Source: Nesterenkonia sp. (GTDB taxonomy: Bacteria > Actinomycetota > Actinomycetes > Actinomycetales > Micrococcaceae). Taken from it: a stretch of DNA of 42,547 bases. Below, piece after piece: positions 8,953-17,398 of the stretch. The notes below the pieces were generated by a model that was not told the DNA's origin, ran no database searches, and was given only the letters and a program-made list of their open reading frames with translations. Every line of letters starts with the position of its first letter. Positions within the stretch are counted from its first letter, which is position 1. The DNA lies in assembly GCF_029265375.1 (NCBI RefSeq), contig NZ_JAJUJJ010000023.1:1-42547 (forward strand), given 5' to 3'. The position numbers and the translations under genes are program-made.

Positions 8953-9540
8953 ATGTTCGCTATGCACGAGCCGATCCGCTGCACCTGGGCCCGGTCCGCC
9001 GCTGTGCTGCGGGAGTACCACGACGCCGAGTGGGGATTCCCGGTGGGCGATGACCGCCGGCTGTTCGAGAAGCTGTGCCTGGAGAGCTTCCAGTCCGGGC
9101 TGAGCTGGCGCACCATCCTGCAGAAGCGGGAGAACTTCCGGTCAGCGTTCTGCGGCTTCGACGCTGCGCGGATCGCCGAGTTCACCGCCGAGGATGTCCA
9201 GCGCCTGCTGGCTGATCCGGGCATTGTGCGCAACCGCGCCAAGATCGAGGCGGTGGTGCACAATGCCGGCTGCGCACTGCAGCTGGCCGAGCAGGAAGGG
9301 TCGCTGGCGCGGTTTGTGTGGTCCTTCGAACCTGAGCAGCCGCCAGCGCCGCAGAGTGTGACCGTCTCGCCGGCCTCGCGGGCGATGGCCACCGAGCTCA
9401 AGCGCCGCGGATGGAAGTTCCTGGGCCCCACCACAGTGTTGGCCTTCATGCAGTCCATGGGCCTGATCAACGATCATGCCGAGGACTGCTTTCTGCGCGA
9501 GAGAGTGGCCGCCGCCCGGGCGGAGTTCCCCCGGCCCTAG
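8953..9540 (+). CDS. tag: DNA-3-methyladenine glycosylase I (Tag)
   Basis: 195 residues. RCTWARSA...YHDAEWGFPVGDDRRLFEKL, then SFQSGLSWRTILQKRENFR, then KRRGWKFLGPTTVLAFMQSMGLINDH match Tag, including the tryptophan-rich pocket and the late zinc-snap H. It excises 3-methyladenine from alkylated DNA. Start is uncertain between ATG 8953 and ATG 8962; no clear ribosome site precedes either, and the message may be leaderless. It is divergent from PAP2 paralogue 1 across about 20 bp and overlaps menD by 4 bp tail to tail. Confidence 0.9.
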   Translation: MFAMHEPIRCTWARSAAVLREYHDAEWGFPVGDDRRLFEKLCLESFQSGLSWRTILQKRENFRSAFCGFDAARIAEFTAEDVQRLLADPGIVRNRAKIEAVVHNAGCALQLAEQEGSLARFVWSFEPEQPPAPQSVTVSPASRAMATELKRRGWKFLGPTTVLAFMQSMGLINDHAEDCFLRERVAAARAEFPRP

Positions 9541-11342
9541 CCGGACAGCTCGGAGGCGGCCTCAGCGATCCTGGCGTGCAGGTCCCGCAGCCGGGTGCGG
9601 TCCGTGCGCACCTCGATGATCCGAATCCCCACCCGGTCCTCCGGGTGCTGCAGAGCCTCTCCAAGCTCTTCGAGGTCCTCGGCGAAGCAGTAGTCGTGGC
9701 CGTAGGCGTCGGCGAGCGCCTCGAAGTCCACGGTCTGCGGTGTGCCGAAGAGCCGCTCCACGGCCTCGGCCCAGCCCGGGCGGCGTCCCACCTGGCCGTG
9801 TTCGAGCTGGTCGAAGATCGCGCCTCCGGCGTCGTTGATGACCACCACATCCAGGCTCGGCGGCTGCTCGGTGAGGGGCACCAGCAGCGCATTGACGTCG
9901 TGGAGGAACGTCAGGTCTCCCACCAGGGCGGTGGTGCGGCGTCCTGCGCCGATGCTGATGCCCGCCGCGGCGGAGATATTGCCGTCGATGCCGGCCAGTC
10001 CGCGCATGGCGTAGATCTCCCGCGGGGCGTCGCGGGTCAGAGCTGCGGCCAGGTCCACATCCCGGATCACTGAGGAGGAGCCCAGCAGCAGAGGGGTGCG
10101 CACCGTTTCGGCAACGAATTGGGCCACCCGGACTGAGCTCAGACTTCCGGCCTCCTGGTCCTCCTCGCGCAGCACAGCATCGATGGTCTGCTGCGCCTGC
10201 AGCCCGGCGGTCTCCCAGGCCTGCGTCCACTCCTGCGGGGCTGGCCCCACCAGCTGCCGCAGCTGGGGCAGCTCGGTGACCACCCGCCGGGGCAGCCGGT
10301 CATCGTGCCAGGGCTCGGCGCGTGGAGCGTATTGAACCACGTCGATGTCGTCGCGGCTGATCAGCCGCTGCACCTCACGGGTGAGGGTGGGGCGGCCGGC
10401 GACGACGACGAGCTGGGTCTGTTCGCGCAGCCGGGCCGCGGCTGAGCCGGGCGGGGACTTCAGCAGCAGCCGGTAGCCCTGCACCGGTCCCAGATCGCTC
10501 CAGCGGGCTCCCGAGGTGGGCTCCGCGAGCATGGGCTGGCCCAGTTCGCGGGCCAGCTCCACCGCCTCGCGGGGGGCCCGGTGGCCCAGGACGAACAGGG
10601 CGGAGGTGGGTTCGGCGGTGCTGGGGCCGGGCTCCCAGGCCGTCTCCTCGGCGTCCAGACTGCCCAACGCCTGAGCCGCGTGCAGATGCTCAGCGGGGCT
10701 GGTCGGTACGGGGGCCGGGAGTCCGGCGCCCTCGGCGGGGACCAGCGGGTCGGCGAATCCGACGTTCAGATGCACTGGGCCGGCGGGGGCATCTGCTGTG
10801 CCGAGCCCGGCGCGCAGCAGCAGCGCGGTCTGCGTCTCGGCGGCGAGCATATCGTCCCGGGACGCCGGCTTCAGCCGGACCTGCCCCTGCTCCAGGTGCA
10901 GCTCATCGCGCACCCGGCCGGCGAACATCCCCTGCTGCCAGGTGGTCTGATTGGCGCCGGTGCCGTGCAGCGGCTCGGGCCGGTCGGCGGTCACCGCCAC
11001 CAGCGGAACGGCGGAGAGGTCGGCCTCCATCACCGCAGGAAGCAGGTTGCCTGCCGCCGTGCCGGAGGTGGTCACCACGGCCGCCGGCCGGCCGGAGGCC
11101 AGAGCGAGACCCAGAGCGGTGAAGGCCGCTGACCGCTCATCGACCCGCGTGTGCAGCCGTACGGCACCGGACTGCTCAGCCTCGGCCAGAGCGTAGGCCA
11201 GGGGGGCGGAGCGGGAGCCGGGGGCCAGCACCACATCGGTGACCGAGAGCACCAAGCCGCGGACTATGCGGCGGGCCAGCTGCAGCGACTCAGCGTCCTG
11301 GGAGTCGTCGAACTCGCAGAAGCCGCTCCGGGCAGAACTCAT
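9537..11342 (-). CDS. menD: 2-succinyl-5-enolpyruvyl-6-hydroxy-3-cyclohexene-1-carboxylate synthase MenD
   Basis: 601 residues, thiamine-diphosphate enzyme. The N-terminal LAPGSRSAPLAYAL and TRVDERSAAFTALGLA, then VTTSGTAAGNLLPAVMEA and TADRPEPLHGTGANQTTWQ are diagnostic of MenD. The ThDP-binding region near the end (LVGDLTFLHDVNALL with VVINDAGGAIFDQLEHG) is complete. It joins isochorismate and 2-oxoglutarate in the menaquinone pathway. It lies 9 bp downstream of menC on the same strand, so menC-menD is probably one transcript starting at the palindromic promoter at 12375-12390. Confidence 0.95.
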   Translation of the reverse strand: MSSARSGFCEFDDSQDAESLQLARRIVRGLVLSVTDVVLAPGSRSAPLAYALAEAEQSGAVRLHTRVDERSAAFTALGLALASGRPAAVVTTSGTAAGNLLPAVMEADLSAVPLVAVTADRPEPLHGTGANQTTWQQGMFAGRVRDELHLEQGQVRLKPASRDDMLAAETQTALLLRAGLGTADAPAGPVHLNVGFADPLVPAEGAGLPAPVPTSPAEHLHAAQALGSLDAEETAWEPGPSTAEPTSALFVLGHRAPREAVELARELGQPMLAEPTSGARWSDLGPVQGYRLLLKSPPGSAAARLREQTQLVVVAGRPTLTREVQRLISRDDIDVVQYAPRAEPWHDDRLPRRVVTELPQLRQLVGPAPQEWTQAWETAGLQAQQTIDAVLREEDQEAGSLSSVRVAQFVAETVRTPLLLGSSSVIRDVDLAAALTRDAPREIYAMRGLAGIDGNISAAAGISIGAGRRTTALVGDLTFLHDVNALLVPLTEQPPSLDVVVINDAGGAIFDQLEHGQVGRRPGWAEAVERLFGTPQTVDFEALADAYGHDYCFAEDLEELGEALQHPEDRVGIRIIEVRTDRTRLRDLHARIAEAASELSG

Positions 11343-11351
11343 GGGGCCATC

Positions 11352-12377
11352 CTATGAGGCGAGCACCTGGTGGGCGGCGCGGACCCGGTCGAACCACCAG
11401 CGGCGACGCGGACCGGTGATCCGGTGCCGCTGCATCAGCTCCGGCACCGGGGCCGGGGCGCAGATCTGCCCGGACTGTGTGGGCACGTCGAGGGTGCCGG
11501 AGACGGGCACCAGCGGCTCATCCACCAGCTCGCCGTCGAAGAGGGTGACGGTGCCCAGCCCGCAGGCGAAGGGAAGCTGAGGAAGACGGGCCGCCAGCGC
11601 CAGTCCGGCCGTCAGACCCACCGAGGTGTCCAGGGCGGAGGAGACCACGGCGGGCAGGCCCGCCTGCCGCACCAGGTCCAGGGCCCGGTCCACACCGCCC
11701 AGCGGGGGCGCCTTGACCACTATGAGATTGGCAGCTCCCAGCTGCGCCACGCGCAGCGGGTCCTCTGCTTTGCGCACGGCCTCGTCGGCGGCGATGGGCA
11801 CCTCAAGCCCTGCGGTGGCCAGCTGCTCGCGCAGCCGTGCCAGGGGCTCCACCCCGGCCACCGGCTGCTCGGCGTACTCCAGGCCGCCGGCGGCCTGGGT
11901 GATATCCCCCAACGCTGCCACTGCCTCCGGGATGCTCCAGCCGCCGTTGGCGTCCACTCGCAGCGCCGCTCTCGGCAGCAGCCGGCGCACTTCAGCCACC
12001 CGGTCGACGTCGTCCTGTCTGCTTTGGCCCGGTTCGGCGACTTTGATCTTCACCGCCGGCACGGCTTCCCCGTAGCGGGCCAGCACCGCTTCGACCCTGC
12101 TGGGGCTCACCGCCGGAATCGTGGCGTTGACCGGCACCGCAGTCCGCAGCGGAGCACCTAGGCCCTGAAAGGCCGCCTGAATCCCTGAGGCGAGCCACTG
12201 GGCGGATTCATCAGGCCCGTACTCGCTGAAGGGGGCGAATTCGGCCCAGCCGGCGGGTCCCTGGAAGATCACTGCCTCGCGGACGGTCTGCCCCCGAAAC
12301 CGGGTGCGCATCGGCAGGGCGACCGCCTCGGCAGTGCTGAGAATCTCGTCCACCTCGGGCACAGGCTGCAATGGCAT
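11352..12377 (-). CDS. menC: o-Succinylbenzoate synthase MenC
   Basis: 341 residues of the enolase superfamily (MenC of the actinobacterial type). AVKIKVAE holds the catalytic lysine pair, and LRVDANGGWS, LEYAEQPVAG and VPIAADEAV carry the three metal ligands. LIVVKAPPLGGV carries the second catalytic lysine. It dehydrates SHCHC to o-succinylbenzoate. I choose ATG 12377 because CATAAT lies 7 bp before it, giving a leaderless message; ATG 12386 is the alternative. It is divergent from PAP2 paralogue 2 with no room for an ordinary intergenic region. Confidence 0.88.
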   Translation of the reverse strand: MPLQPVPEVDEILSTAEAVALPMRTRFRGQTVREAVIFQGPAGWAEFAPFSEYGPDESAQWLASGIQAAFQGLGAPLRTAVPVNATIPAVSPSRVEAVLARYGEAVPAVKIKVAEPGQSRQDDVDRVAEVRRLLPRAALRVDANGGWSIPEAVAALGDITQAAGGLEYAEQPVAGVEPLARLREQLATAGLEVPIAADEAVRKAEDPLRVAQLGAANLIVVKAPPLGGVDRALDLVRQAGLPAVVSSALDTSVGLTAGLALAARLPQLPFACGLGTVTLFDGELVDEPLVPVSGTLDVPTQSGQICAPAPVPELMQRHRITGPRRRWWFDRVRAAHQVLAS

Positions 12378-12390
12378 ACTGATCATTATG
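12375..12390. promoter_or_regulatory. Back-to-back leaderless promoter of menC and PAP2 paralogue 2
   Basis: The plus strand reads CATACTGATCATTATG: a -10-like CATACT, seven bases, then the PAP2 start codon. The minus strand reads CATAATGATCAGTATG: CATAAT, seven bases, then the menC start codon. The core is a near-perfect palindrome (CATA-TGATCA-TATG). Each -10 box thus contains the complement of the opposing start codon. No -35 is recognisable on either side. Confidence 0.5.
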
Positions 12391-13371
12391 TCCGCCGCCT
12401 CTTCATCGCTGCGCCCGCCCGGCCGGCGGACCGGCCTGTGGATCGCCGGCGTGCTGACCTGCTCGGCGCTGTTCATCGGTGTCTATGAGTATTTCGTCCG
12501 CACCTACACCGGCCAGCTGATCGAGTTCTCCCTGCTGAACGCCTCGGAGTTCTTCGAGCATCCGCTGCCGACGCTCAACCTCAGCGTGCCGGCCAATATG
12601 CTGCTGGTGATCGCCGTACCGGCTGTGCTGTTCGCAGTGATCACAGTGGTGCGCCAAAAATTTCTGGCCGCGATGATCGCCGCAGGCGCCATGGTGGGGG
12701 CAAATCTGTCCACCCAGCTGATCAAGCACGGCTGGCTGGACAAGCCGGTGCTGGAGCGGGGGCCGGCCTGGCCCGAGTACTGGATGAACAACACGCTTCC
12801 CTCCGGCCACACCACTGTGGTCACCTCGGTGGCGGTGGCGCTGTTCCTCATCGCCAGCCCGCGGCAGCGCCCGTTCTTCGCGGTGCTCACCGCCTTCTAC
12901 GCCGGCGCGGTCGGGGCCTATACGTTCATCGAGACCTGGCATACCCCGGCGGATGTGGCTGCCGCCTACCTGGTGGTCGCAGTGTGGGCGCTGGTGGGCG
13001 GCTGGCTGATTATGCGCACCGATCCGCGCCGAAACTCTGTGGTCTATGACGCCGAGCCGGATGTGGCGCCAGCGGCTGGGTTCTGCTGGTTCCTGGGCAT
13101 TGTGCTGGGCCTGGGAGCGATGCTGTGCCTGCTGTTCAGCGGCGGGTGGTCGGCTATGGAGGCCTCGCGGGAGGAGCCGAGCCTGTGGCTGTGGTTCGCC
13201 GGAGTGCTGCTGAGCCTGAGCCCGGCGTTCCTGATCTCGGCGGCAGCCATCAATTTCTTCGGCGCCGAGACCGGCCGCCGGCAGCGCGGGGCGGATGTGC
13301 CCTCCCCGCGCGGGGAACGTGCCGTCTATCCCATACCCCCGGAGCTGCGCGAGCTCTACGAGAGGGTCTGA
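12388..13371 (+). CDS. PAP2-family membrane phosphatase, paralogue 2
   Basis: 327 residues, multiple hydrophobic segments. PAP2 motifs are KHGWLDKP, TLPSGHTT and ETWHTPAD. The order and spacing match paralogue 1 (8060-8932), as does GQLI in the first loop (FVRTYTGQLIEFS against FVQTASGQLIDVA). A longer arginine-rich cytoplasmic tail follows the last membrane segment. It probably dephosphorylates a lipid phosphate at the outer membrane face. Start ATG 12388 follows from the palindromic promoter. The FUSC-type gene begins 10 bp downstream, suggesting an operon. Confidence 0.85.
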   Translation: MSAASSSLRPPGRRTGLWIAGVLTCSALFIGVYEYFVRTYTGQLIEFSLLNASEFFEHPLPTLNLSVPANMLLVIAVPAVLFAVITVVRQKFLAAMIAAGAMVGANLSTQLIKHGWLDKPVLERGPAWPEYWMNNTLPSGHTTVVTSVAVALFLIASPRQRPFFAVLTAFYAGAVGAYTFIETWHTPADVAAAYLVVAVWALVGGWLIMRTDPRRNSVVYDAEPDVAPAAGFCWFLGIVLGLGAMLCLLFSGGWSAMEASREEPSLWLWFAGVLLSLSPAFLISAAAINFFGAETGRRQRGADVPSPRGERAVYPIPPELRELYERV

Positions 13372-13381
13372 GCTGAGCACG

Positions 13382-14527
13382 GTGCGCCGCTACCTCGCCC
13401 ACCTTCTCCGCTCCGCGGGGACTGTGCTTCTGCGGCGTGTGCGCACCGGCGCAGTGCGGGCCAGGCGCTCCGTGCTGCCGGCGCTGCAGATGACCGCCGC
13501 CGGCGTGGGCGCCTATGTGATCGCCGAGCAGCTGCTGGGGCACGAGTCTCCGCTGTTCGCCGCCGTCGCTGCGCTGATCGCCTTGGGCTTCACCAAGGAG
13601 CCGCGGCTGCGGAAGGTGATCGAAGTCGCCGTCGGGTGCACTCTGGGAGTGCTCATCGCCGATCTGCTGGTCCACGCCTTCGGCCCCCGGGCGCTGACCG
13701 CGGTGGTGGTGGTCTTCCTTGCGGTGATGCTGGCCCGCTTCCTGGACCCGGGGCCGGTGCTGGCGATGCAGATGGCACTCCAGGCCCTGCTGGTGGTGAT
13801 GGTGCCCGCGCCCACCGAACCCGACCTGGGGCCGCTGACCCGCAGCGTGGATGCCGTCGTCGGGGGCTCCACCGCACTGCTGATCGCCCTGCTGACGCCG
13901 AAGGATCCCCGCGGCGAGCCGCTGCGGACGCTGCAGGGCGTCACCGATGAGCTCACCCGCTCGCTGCGTGAGACCGCTGCCGCACTGCGCAGCTCCGACT
14001 CCCGCGAGGCTTGGCACGCGCTGATCCGGGCGCGCAGCATCCAGGGGCAGATCGATGAGGTCAACCAGGAGCTCACCTCCGCCAAGGAGCTCGTATACTT
14101 CTCTCCGGCCTACCGGCGGCATCGCCACCATGTGCGCCGCCTGGAGAAGGTCGCCGACAAGCTGGACCTGGCCGTGCGCAGCCTGCGTGTGGTCAGCCGA
14201 CGTGCAGTCTCGGCCATCGACCACGCCGCCATGAGCGATGCCGGCACCGAATCTCTGGCCGCGGTGATGGAGGAGACCGCCGATGCGGCCGTTCAGCTGG
14301 CCGGGGCGGTGCGCGAGACCGGGCCCGGCTTCGACCGCCGGATGCAGACCGCCCGCGACTCCTTGGCCGCGGTGGCCGTGCAGCTGCATCCGGCTCGGCT
14401 GGGCCTGGATGATCTGGAGGGCGAGGCGCTGGTGCTGCTGATCCGCACCATGGTGGTGGATCTGCTGGAAACCACGGGCCTGAGCCACCAGGAGGCGGAG
14501 GAGCATCTGCCGGTGCTGCGCAGCTGA
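13382..14527 (+). CDS. FUSC/aromatic-acid-exporter-like membrane protein
   Basis: 381 residues. The first ~170 hold about five membrane segments (for example VLPALQMTAAGVGAYVIAEQ, PLFAAVAALIALGF, ALTAVVVVFLAVMLARFL and MALQALLVVMV). The rest is a long helical cytoplasmic region. The motif SPLFAAVAALIALG followed by a basic stretch is usual for FUSC (fusaric acid resistance/ArAE) proteins. Substrate is unknown. I use GTG 13382, with AGAGGG about 15 bases upstream; the spacing is long, so the start is uncertain. It follows the PAP2 gene closely. Confidence 0.7.
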   Translation: MRRYLAHLLRSAGTVLLRRVRTGAVRARRSVLPALQMTAAGVGAYVIAEQLLGHESPLFAAVAALIALGFTKEPRLRKVIEVAVGCTLGVLIADLLVHAFGPRALTAVVVVFLAVMLARFLDPGPVLAMQMALQALLVVMVPAPTEPDLGPLTRSVDAVVGGSTALLIALLTPKDPRGEPLRTLQGVTDELTRSLRETAAALRSSDSREAWHALIRARSIQGQIDEVNQELTSAKELVYFSPAYRRHRHHVRRLEKVADKLDLAVRSLRVVSRRAVSAIDHAAMSDAGTESLAAVMEETADAAVQLAGAVRETGPGFDRRMQTARDSLAAVAVQLHPARLGLDDLEGEALVLLIRTMVVDLLETTGLSHQEAEEHLPVLRS

Positions 14528-14529
14528 CA

Positions 14530-14569
14530 TTGACATATGGCGATATACTCAGCATCGATAATCGTCGAT
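14530..14569 (+). promoter_or_regulatory. Promoter and ArsR-type operator of the acr3-arsC operon
   Basis: TTGACA at 14530-14535 is a perfect -35 box. The inverted repeat ATCGA-N6-TCGAT occupies 14554-14569. -10-like boxes are TATACT (14544-14549) and GATAAT (14557-14562); neither has ideal spacing to the -35. The same inverted repeat occurs at 17351-17366 before the flavoprotein gene, which suggests one regulator for both. Confidence 0.6.
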
Positions 14570-14610
14570 CAAAACTGAGGTCTCTCATACCCGCACCCCC
14601 GGCGCCTGCC

Positions 14611-15675
14611 GTGTCCCCTCCGTCTGCAGACGCCGTCGTGCAGCGGCTCTCCCTGCTGGACAGGTTCCTTCCGGTGTGGATCCTGGCCGCTATGGGGCTG
14701 GGTCTGCTGCTGGGTGCTGTGGTCCCGACGGTGGGCACCGCTTTGGAGACGGTGAAGGTCGCTGGCGTTTCGGTGCCGATCGCCGTGGGCCTGCTGGTGA
14801 TGATGTATCCGGTGCTGGCCAAGGTGCGCTATGGCGAGACCGCCGCGGTGATGGGAGACCGCCGGCTGATCATCACCTCGCTGCTGCTCAACTGGCTGCT
14901 GGCCCCGGCGTTCATGTTCGTGCTGGCCTGGGTGTTTCTGCCCGACCTTCCCGAGTACCGCACCGGTCTGATCATTGTGGGCTTGGCGCGCTGCATTGCG
15001 ATGGTGCTCATCTGGAACGACCTGGCCTGCGGAGACAGGGAGGCGGCCGCTGTCCTTGTGGCGGTGAATTCGGTGTTCCAGGTGGTCATGTTCGGCGTGC
15101 TCGGCTGGTTCTACCTGCAGCTGCTGCCCGGCTGGCTGGGCCTGCCCACCACATCGGCGGAGTTCTCGGTGTGGGCGATCACCCTGTCCGTCCTGGTGTT
15201 TCTGGGGCTGCCGCTGGCTGCCGGGTTCCTCACCCGCACCGTGGGCGAACACCGGCTGGGACGGGAGCGCTATGAGGAGACGGTGCTGCCCAAGCTCGAC
15301 CCCTGGGCGCTGTACGGACTGCTGTTCACCATTGTGCTGCTCTTTGCCCTGCAGGGGGATCAGGTGCTGGCCGCCCCGTGGGACGTGGCGCGCATCGCGC
15401 TGCCGCTGCTGGTGTACTTTGTGGTGACCTTCGCAGCCTCGATGGCCATCGGCTGGCTGCTGCGCCTGGGGTACGAACGCTCCACCACGCTGTCCTTCAC
15501 CGCTGCGGGCAATAATTTTGAGCTGGCTATCGCCGTGTCGATCGCCACTTTCGGGGCTGCCAGCGGTCAGGCTCTGGCCGGTGTGGTGGGTCCGCTCATC
15601 GAGGTTCCAGTGCTGGTGGCACTGGTGTACGCGGCCCTGTGGGCCCGTAGGCTCTTCCACTCAAGAAAGGCTTAA
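14611..15675 (+). CDS. acr3: ACR3-family arsenite efflux transporter
   Basis: About 354 residues with ten predicted membrane segments. RLSLLDRFLPVWILAAMGLG at the start, the conserved cysteine in GLARCIAMVLIWNDLACGD and AGNNFELAIAVSIATFG near the end identify ACR3. It exports arsenite using the proton gradient. The open frame reaches TTG 14530, but that codon is the -35 box, so translation must begin later; GTG 14611 or GTG 14638 are the candidates, both lacking a clear ribosome site (GAGG is at 14577-14580). arsC follows after 5 bp. Confidence 0.9.
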   Translation: MSPPSADAVVQRLSLLDRFLPVWILAAMGLGLLLGAVVPTVGTALETVKVAGVSVPIAVGLLVMMYPVLAKVRYGETAAVMGDRRLIITSLLLNWLLAPAFMFVLAWVFLPDLPEYRTGLIIVGLARCIAMVLIWNDLACGDREAAAVLVAVNSVFQVVMFGVLGWFYLQLLPGWLGLPTTSAEFSVWAITLSVLVFLGLPLAAGFLTRTVGEHRLGRERYEETVLPKLDPWALYGLLFTIVLLFALQGDQVLAAPWDVARIALPLLVYFVVTFAASMAIGWLLRLGYERSTTLSFTAAGNNFELAIAVSIATFGAASGQALAGVVGPLIEVPVLVALVYAALWARRLFHSRKA

Positions 15676-15680
15676 GACCC

Positions 15681-16082
15681 ATGACCGATGAACCCCAGGT
15701 CCTGTTTGTCTGTGTGCACAATGCAGGACGCTCCCAGATGGCCGCCGCGTGGCTGCGCGAACTCGGCGGCGGACGCATCCGGGTGCGCTCCGGCGGCACC
15801 GAACCGGCCGACCAGGTGAATCCTGTGGCGGTGGAGGTCATGGCCGAGGTCGGCATCGATATCTCGGAGGAGAAGACCCATGAGATGTCGGCGGCCACCC
15901 TGCAGGAATCCGACGTGGTGGTGACCATGGGCTGCGGCGACGACTGCCCCTACTACCCGGGCAAACGCTACGAGGACTGGCCGCTGGAGGACCCGGCCGG
16001 CAAGGATGTGGAGACGGTCCGCCGGATCCGCGACGCGATCCGCCAGCGGGTCGAGAACCTGGTGCGTGAGCTCACCGCCTGA
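15681..16082 (+). CDS. arsC: Arsenate reductase ArsC (low-molecular-weight phosphatase fold)
   Basis: 133 residues. The CX5R loop CVHNAGRS begins at Cys11. Two further cysteines are Cys85 and Cys89 (MGCGDDCPYYPG), and the acidic DP dipeptide is near residue 104. It reduces arsenate to arsenite for export by the adjacent ACR3 protein. The cysteine pair suggests a disulfide relay with thioredoxin or mycoredoxin; which one cannot be told from sequence. It is co-transcribed with acr3 and convergent with the flavoprotein gene (one base between stop codons). Confidence 0.92.
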   Translation: MTDEPQVLFVCVHNAGRSQMAAAWLRELGGGRIRVRSGGTEPADQVNPVAVEVMAEVGIDISEEKTHEMSAATLQESDVVVTMGCGDDCPYYPGKRYEDWPLEDPAGKDVETVRRIRDAIRQRVENLVRELTA

Positions 16083-16083
16083 T

Positions 16084-17337
16084 TCACCGGCCGACGACGG
16101 CGGGCCCGGCGTCCGCTGCGCTGCAGACCCCGGTCTCCGGCAGGTTCAGGTCCTGCGGGGTCGAGTCCTCTCCTGCCAGGTGGGCAGCGATGGAGCGCAC
16201 CTGCTCATACCCGGTGGCCAGCAGAAAGGTGGGCGCCCGGCCGTAGGACTTCATTCCTGCGATGAAGAAGCCCTCCTCGGGGTGGGCCAGCACCTCGGCT
16301 CCATGGGCGGGCACGGTGCCGCAGGAGTGCAGTGCGGGGTCGATGAGCGGCGCCAGGCGGGACGGGGCCTCCACGGCAGGATCGAGCTCTGTGCGCAGCT
16401 CGCGCAGCAGCTGCAGCTCGGGGCGGAATTCAGTGGCTCCGGCCAGTGCGTCCACCTCTGTGCTGCGACCGTCCCGGAACTGCACCGCCAGCCGGCCGGA
16501 GGCGGTGACGGCCAGCTGGTGGACCTCCGCAGAGGTGATCAGGTCTACGATCCCGGCCTCCACCACACGGCGCAGCCGCTCCCCCAGGGCTCCGCGCTCG
16601 GGGAGGCCGTCGGCGTCTCCGCCGCCGTAGCTGCGCTCGGGGCTGTCGGCGCGCAGCGCCCAGGTGATGGTGGCGCTCGGCTCCGCTCGCTTGAGGGCGG
16701 CGAGATTGAGCATCGTATTGACTGCGCTGTGACCCGCCCCGAGGACCATGACGTGCTTTCCCGCTGTGCGGTCCCGGTCGGCGCCGAGAACATCGGGCAG
16801 TGATCCCAGCATGCGCTGGGCGACCTCCGGCTCATCCTCCCCTGCGGCGGGTATCCCTCCGGCGCCCACCGGATTGGGCGATCCCCAGGTGCCGGAGGCA
16901 TCGATGACGGCCGCGGCGGAGAGATCTGCTGCGCCTTCTGATGTGCGGACCCGCACCTGGAAGGGTACTCCCGCGCGGTCATGGGTCTTGTCGCGGTGCC
17001 CTCGGGTGATGGCCACCGCCCGGTGTCCGGTCCTGATGCGGCCGGCCAGCTGCGGCACAGCGGCCAGGGGCTGCAGGTACTCGGCGACCAGGTCAGCTCC
17101 GGTGGGCAGGGCAGCAGGCCGTGGGGCCTCCCAGCCCTGGCTCTGCAGCAGCCGCACGGAGGCCGCATCCAGCACGTAGCGCCACGGGGAGAACAGCCGG
17201 ATATGCCCCCACTCGGAGACGGCGGCGCCGACGTGGTCACCGGCTTCCAGCACGAGCGGCTCCAGGCCGCGTTCTATCAGATGTGCCGCGGCTGCCAGGC
17301 CGATGGGGCCGGCCCCGATGACGACGACGGGATTCAC
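16084..17337 (-). CDS. FAD-dependent oxidoreductase of the arsenic cluster (ArsO-like)
   Basis: 417 residues with an N-terminal FAD motif VVVIGAGPIGLAAAAHL and an internal NAD(P) motif VMVLGAGHSAVNTMLN near residue 195, the two-dinucleotide layout of flavin monooxygenases. Proteins of this kind recur in actinobacterial ars clusters next to arsC and are called ArsO-like; the reaction is not established. GTG 17337 has a GGGGG ribosome site six bases upstream. Its promoter region carries the same ATCGA-N6-TCGAT operator as acr3, which ties it to the arsenic response. Confidence 0.75.
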   Translation of the reverse strand: MNPVVVIGAGPIGLAAAAHLIERGLEPLVLEAGDHVGAAVSEWGHIRLFSPWRYVLDAASVRLLQSQGWEAPRPAALPTGADLVAEYLQPLAAVPQLAGRIRTGHRAVAITRGHRDKTHDRAGVPFQVRVRTSEGAADLSAAAVIDASGTWGSPNPVGAGGIPAAGEDEPEVAQRMLGSLPDVLGADRDRTAGKHVMVLGAGHSAVNTMLNLAALKRAEPSATITWALRADSPERSYGGGDADGLPERGALGERLRRVVEAGIVDLITSAEVHQLAVTASGRLAVQFRDGRSTEVDALAGATEFRPELQLLRELRTELDPAVEAPSRLAPLIDPALHSCGTVPAHGAEVLAHPEEGFFIAGMKSYGRAPTFLLATGYEQVRSIAAHLAGEDSTPQDLNLPETGVCSAADAGPAVVGR

Positions 17338-17350
17338 AGCTGCCCCCTAT

Positions 17351-17394
17351 ATCGATGTTTATCGATCATCCCGCACCCATCGATATCTGTCAAT
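17351..17394 (-). promoter_or_regulatory. Promoter with two ArsR-type operators before the flavoprotein gene
   Basis: Read on the minus strand, TTGACA (17393-17388), 17 bp, then GATGAT (17370-17365) form a promoter. The perfect inverted repeat ATCGA-N6-TCGAT at 17351-17366 covers the -10 and start point. A second copy with one mismatch at 17379-17394 covers the -35. This placement suits repression. Confidence 0.6.
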
Positions 17395-17398
17395 GAGA

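Noticed and set aside
14530-14610. Extended N-terminus of the ACR3 protein from TTG 14530
   Set aside because: That codon is the TTGACA box and the region contains the operator, so it is promoter rather than coding sequence.
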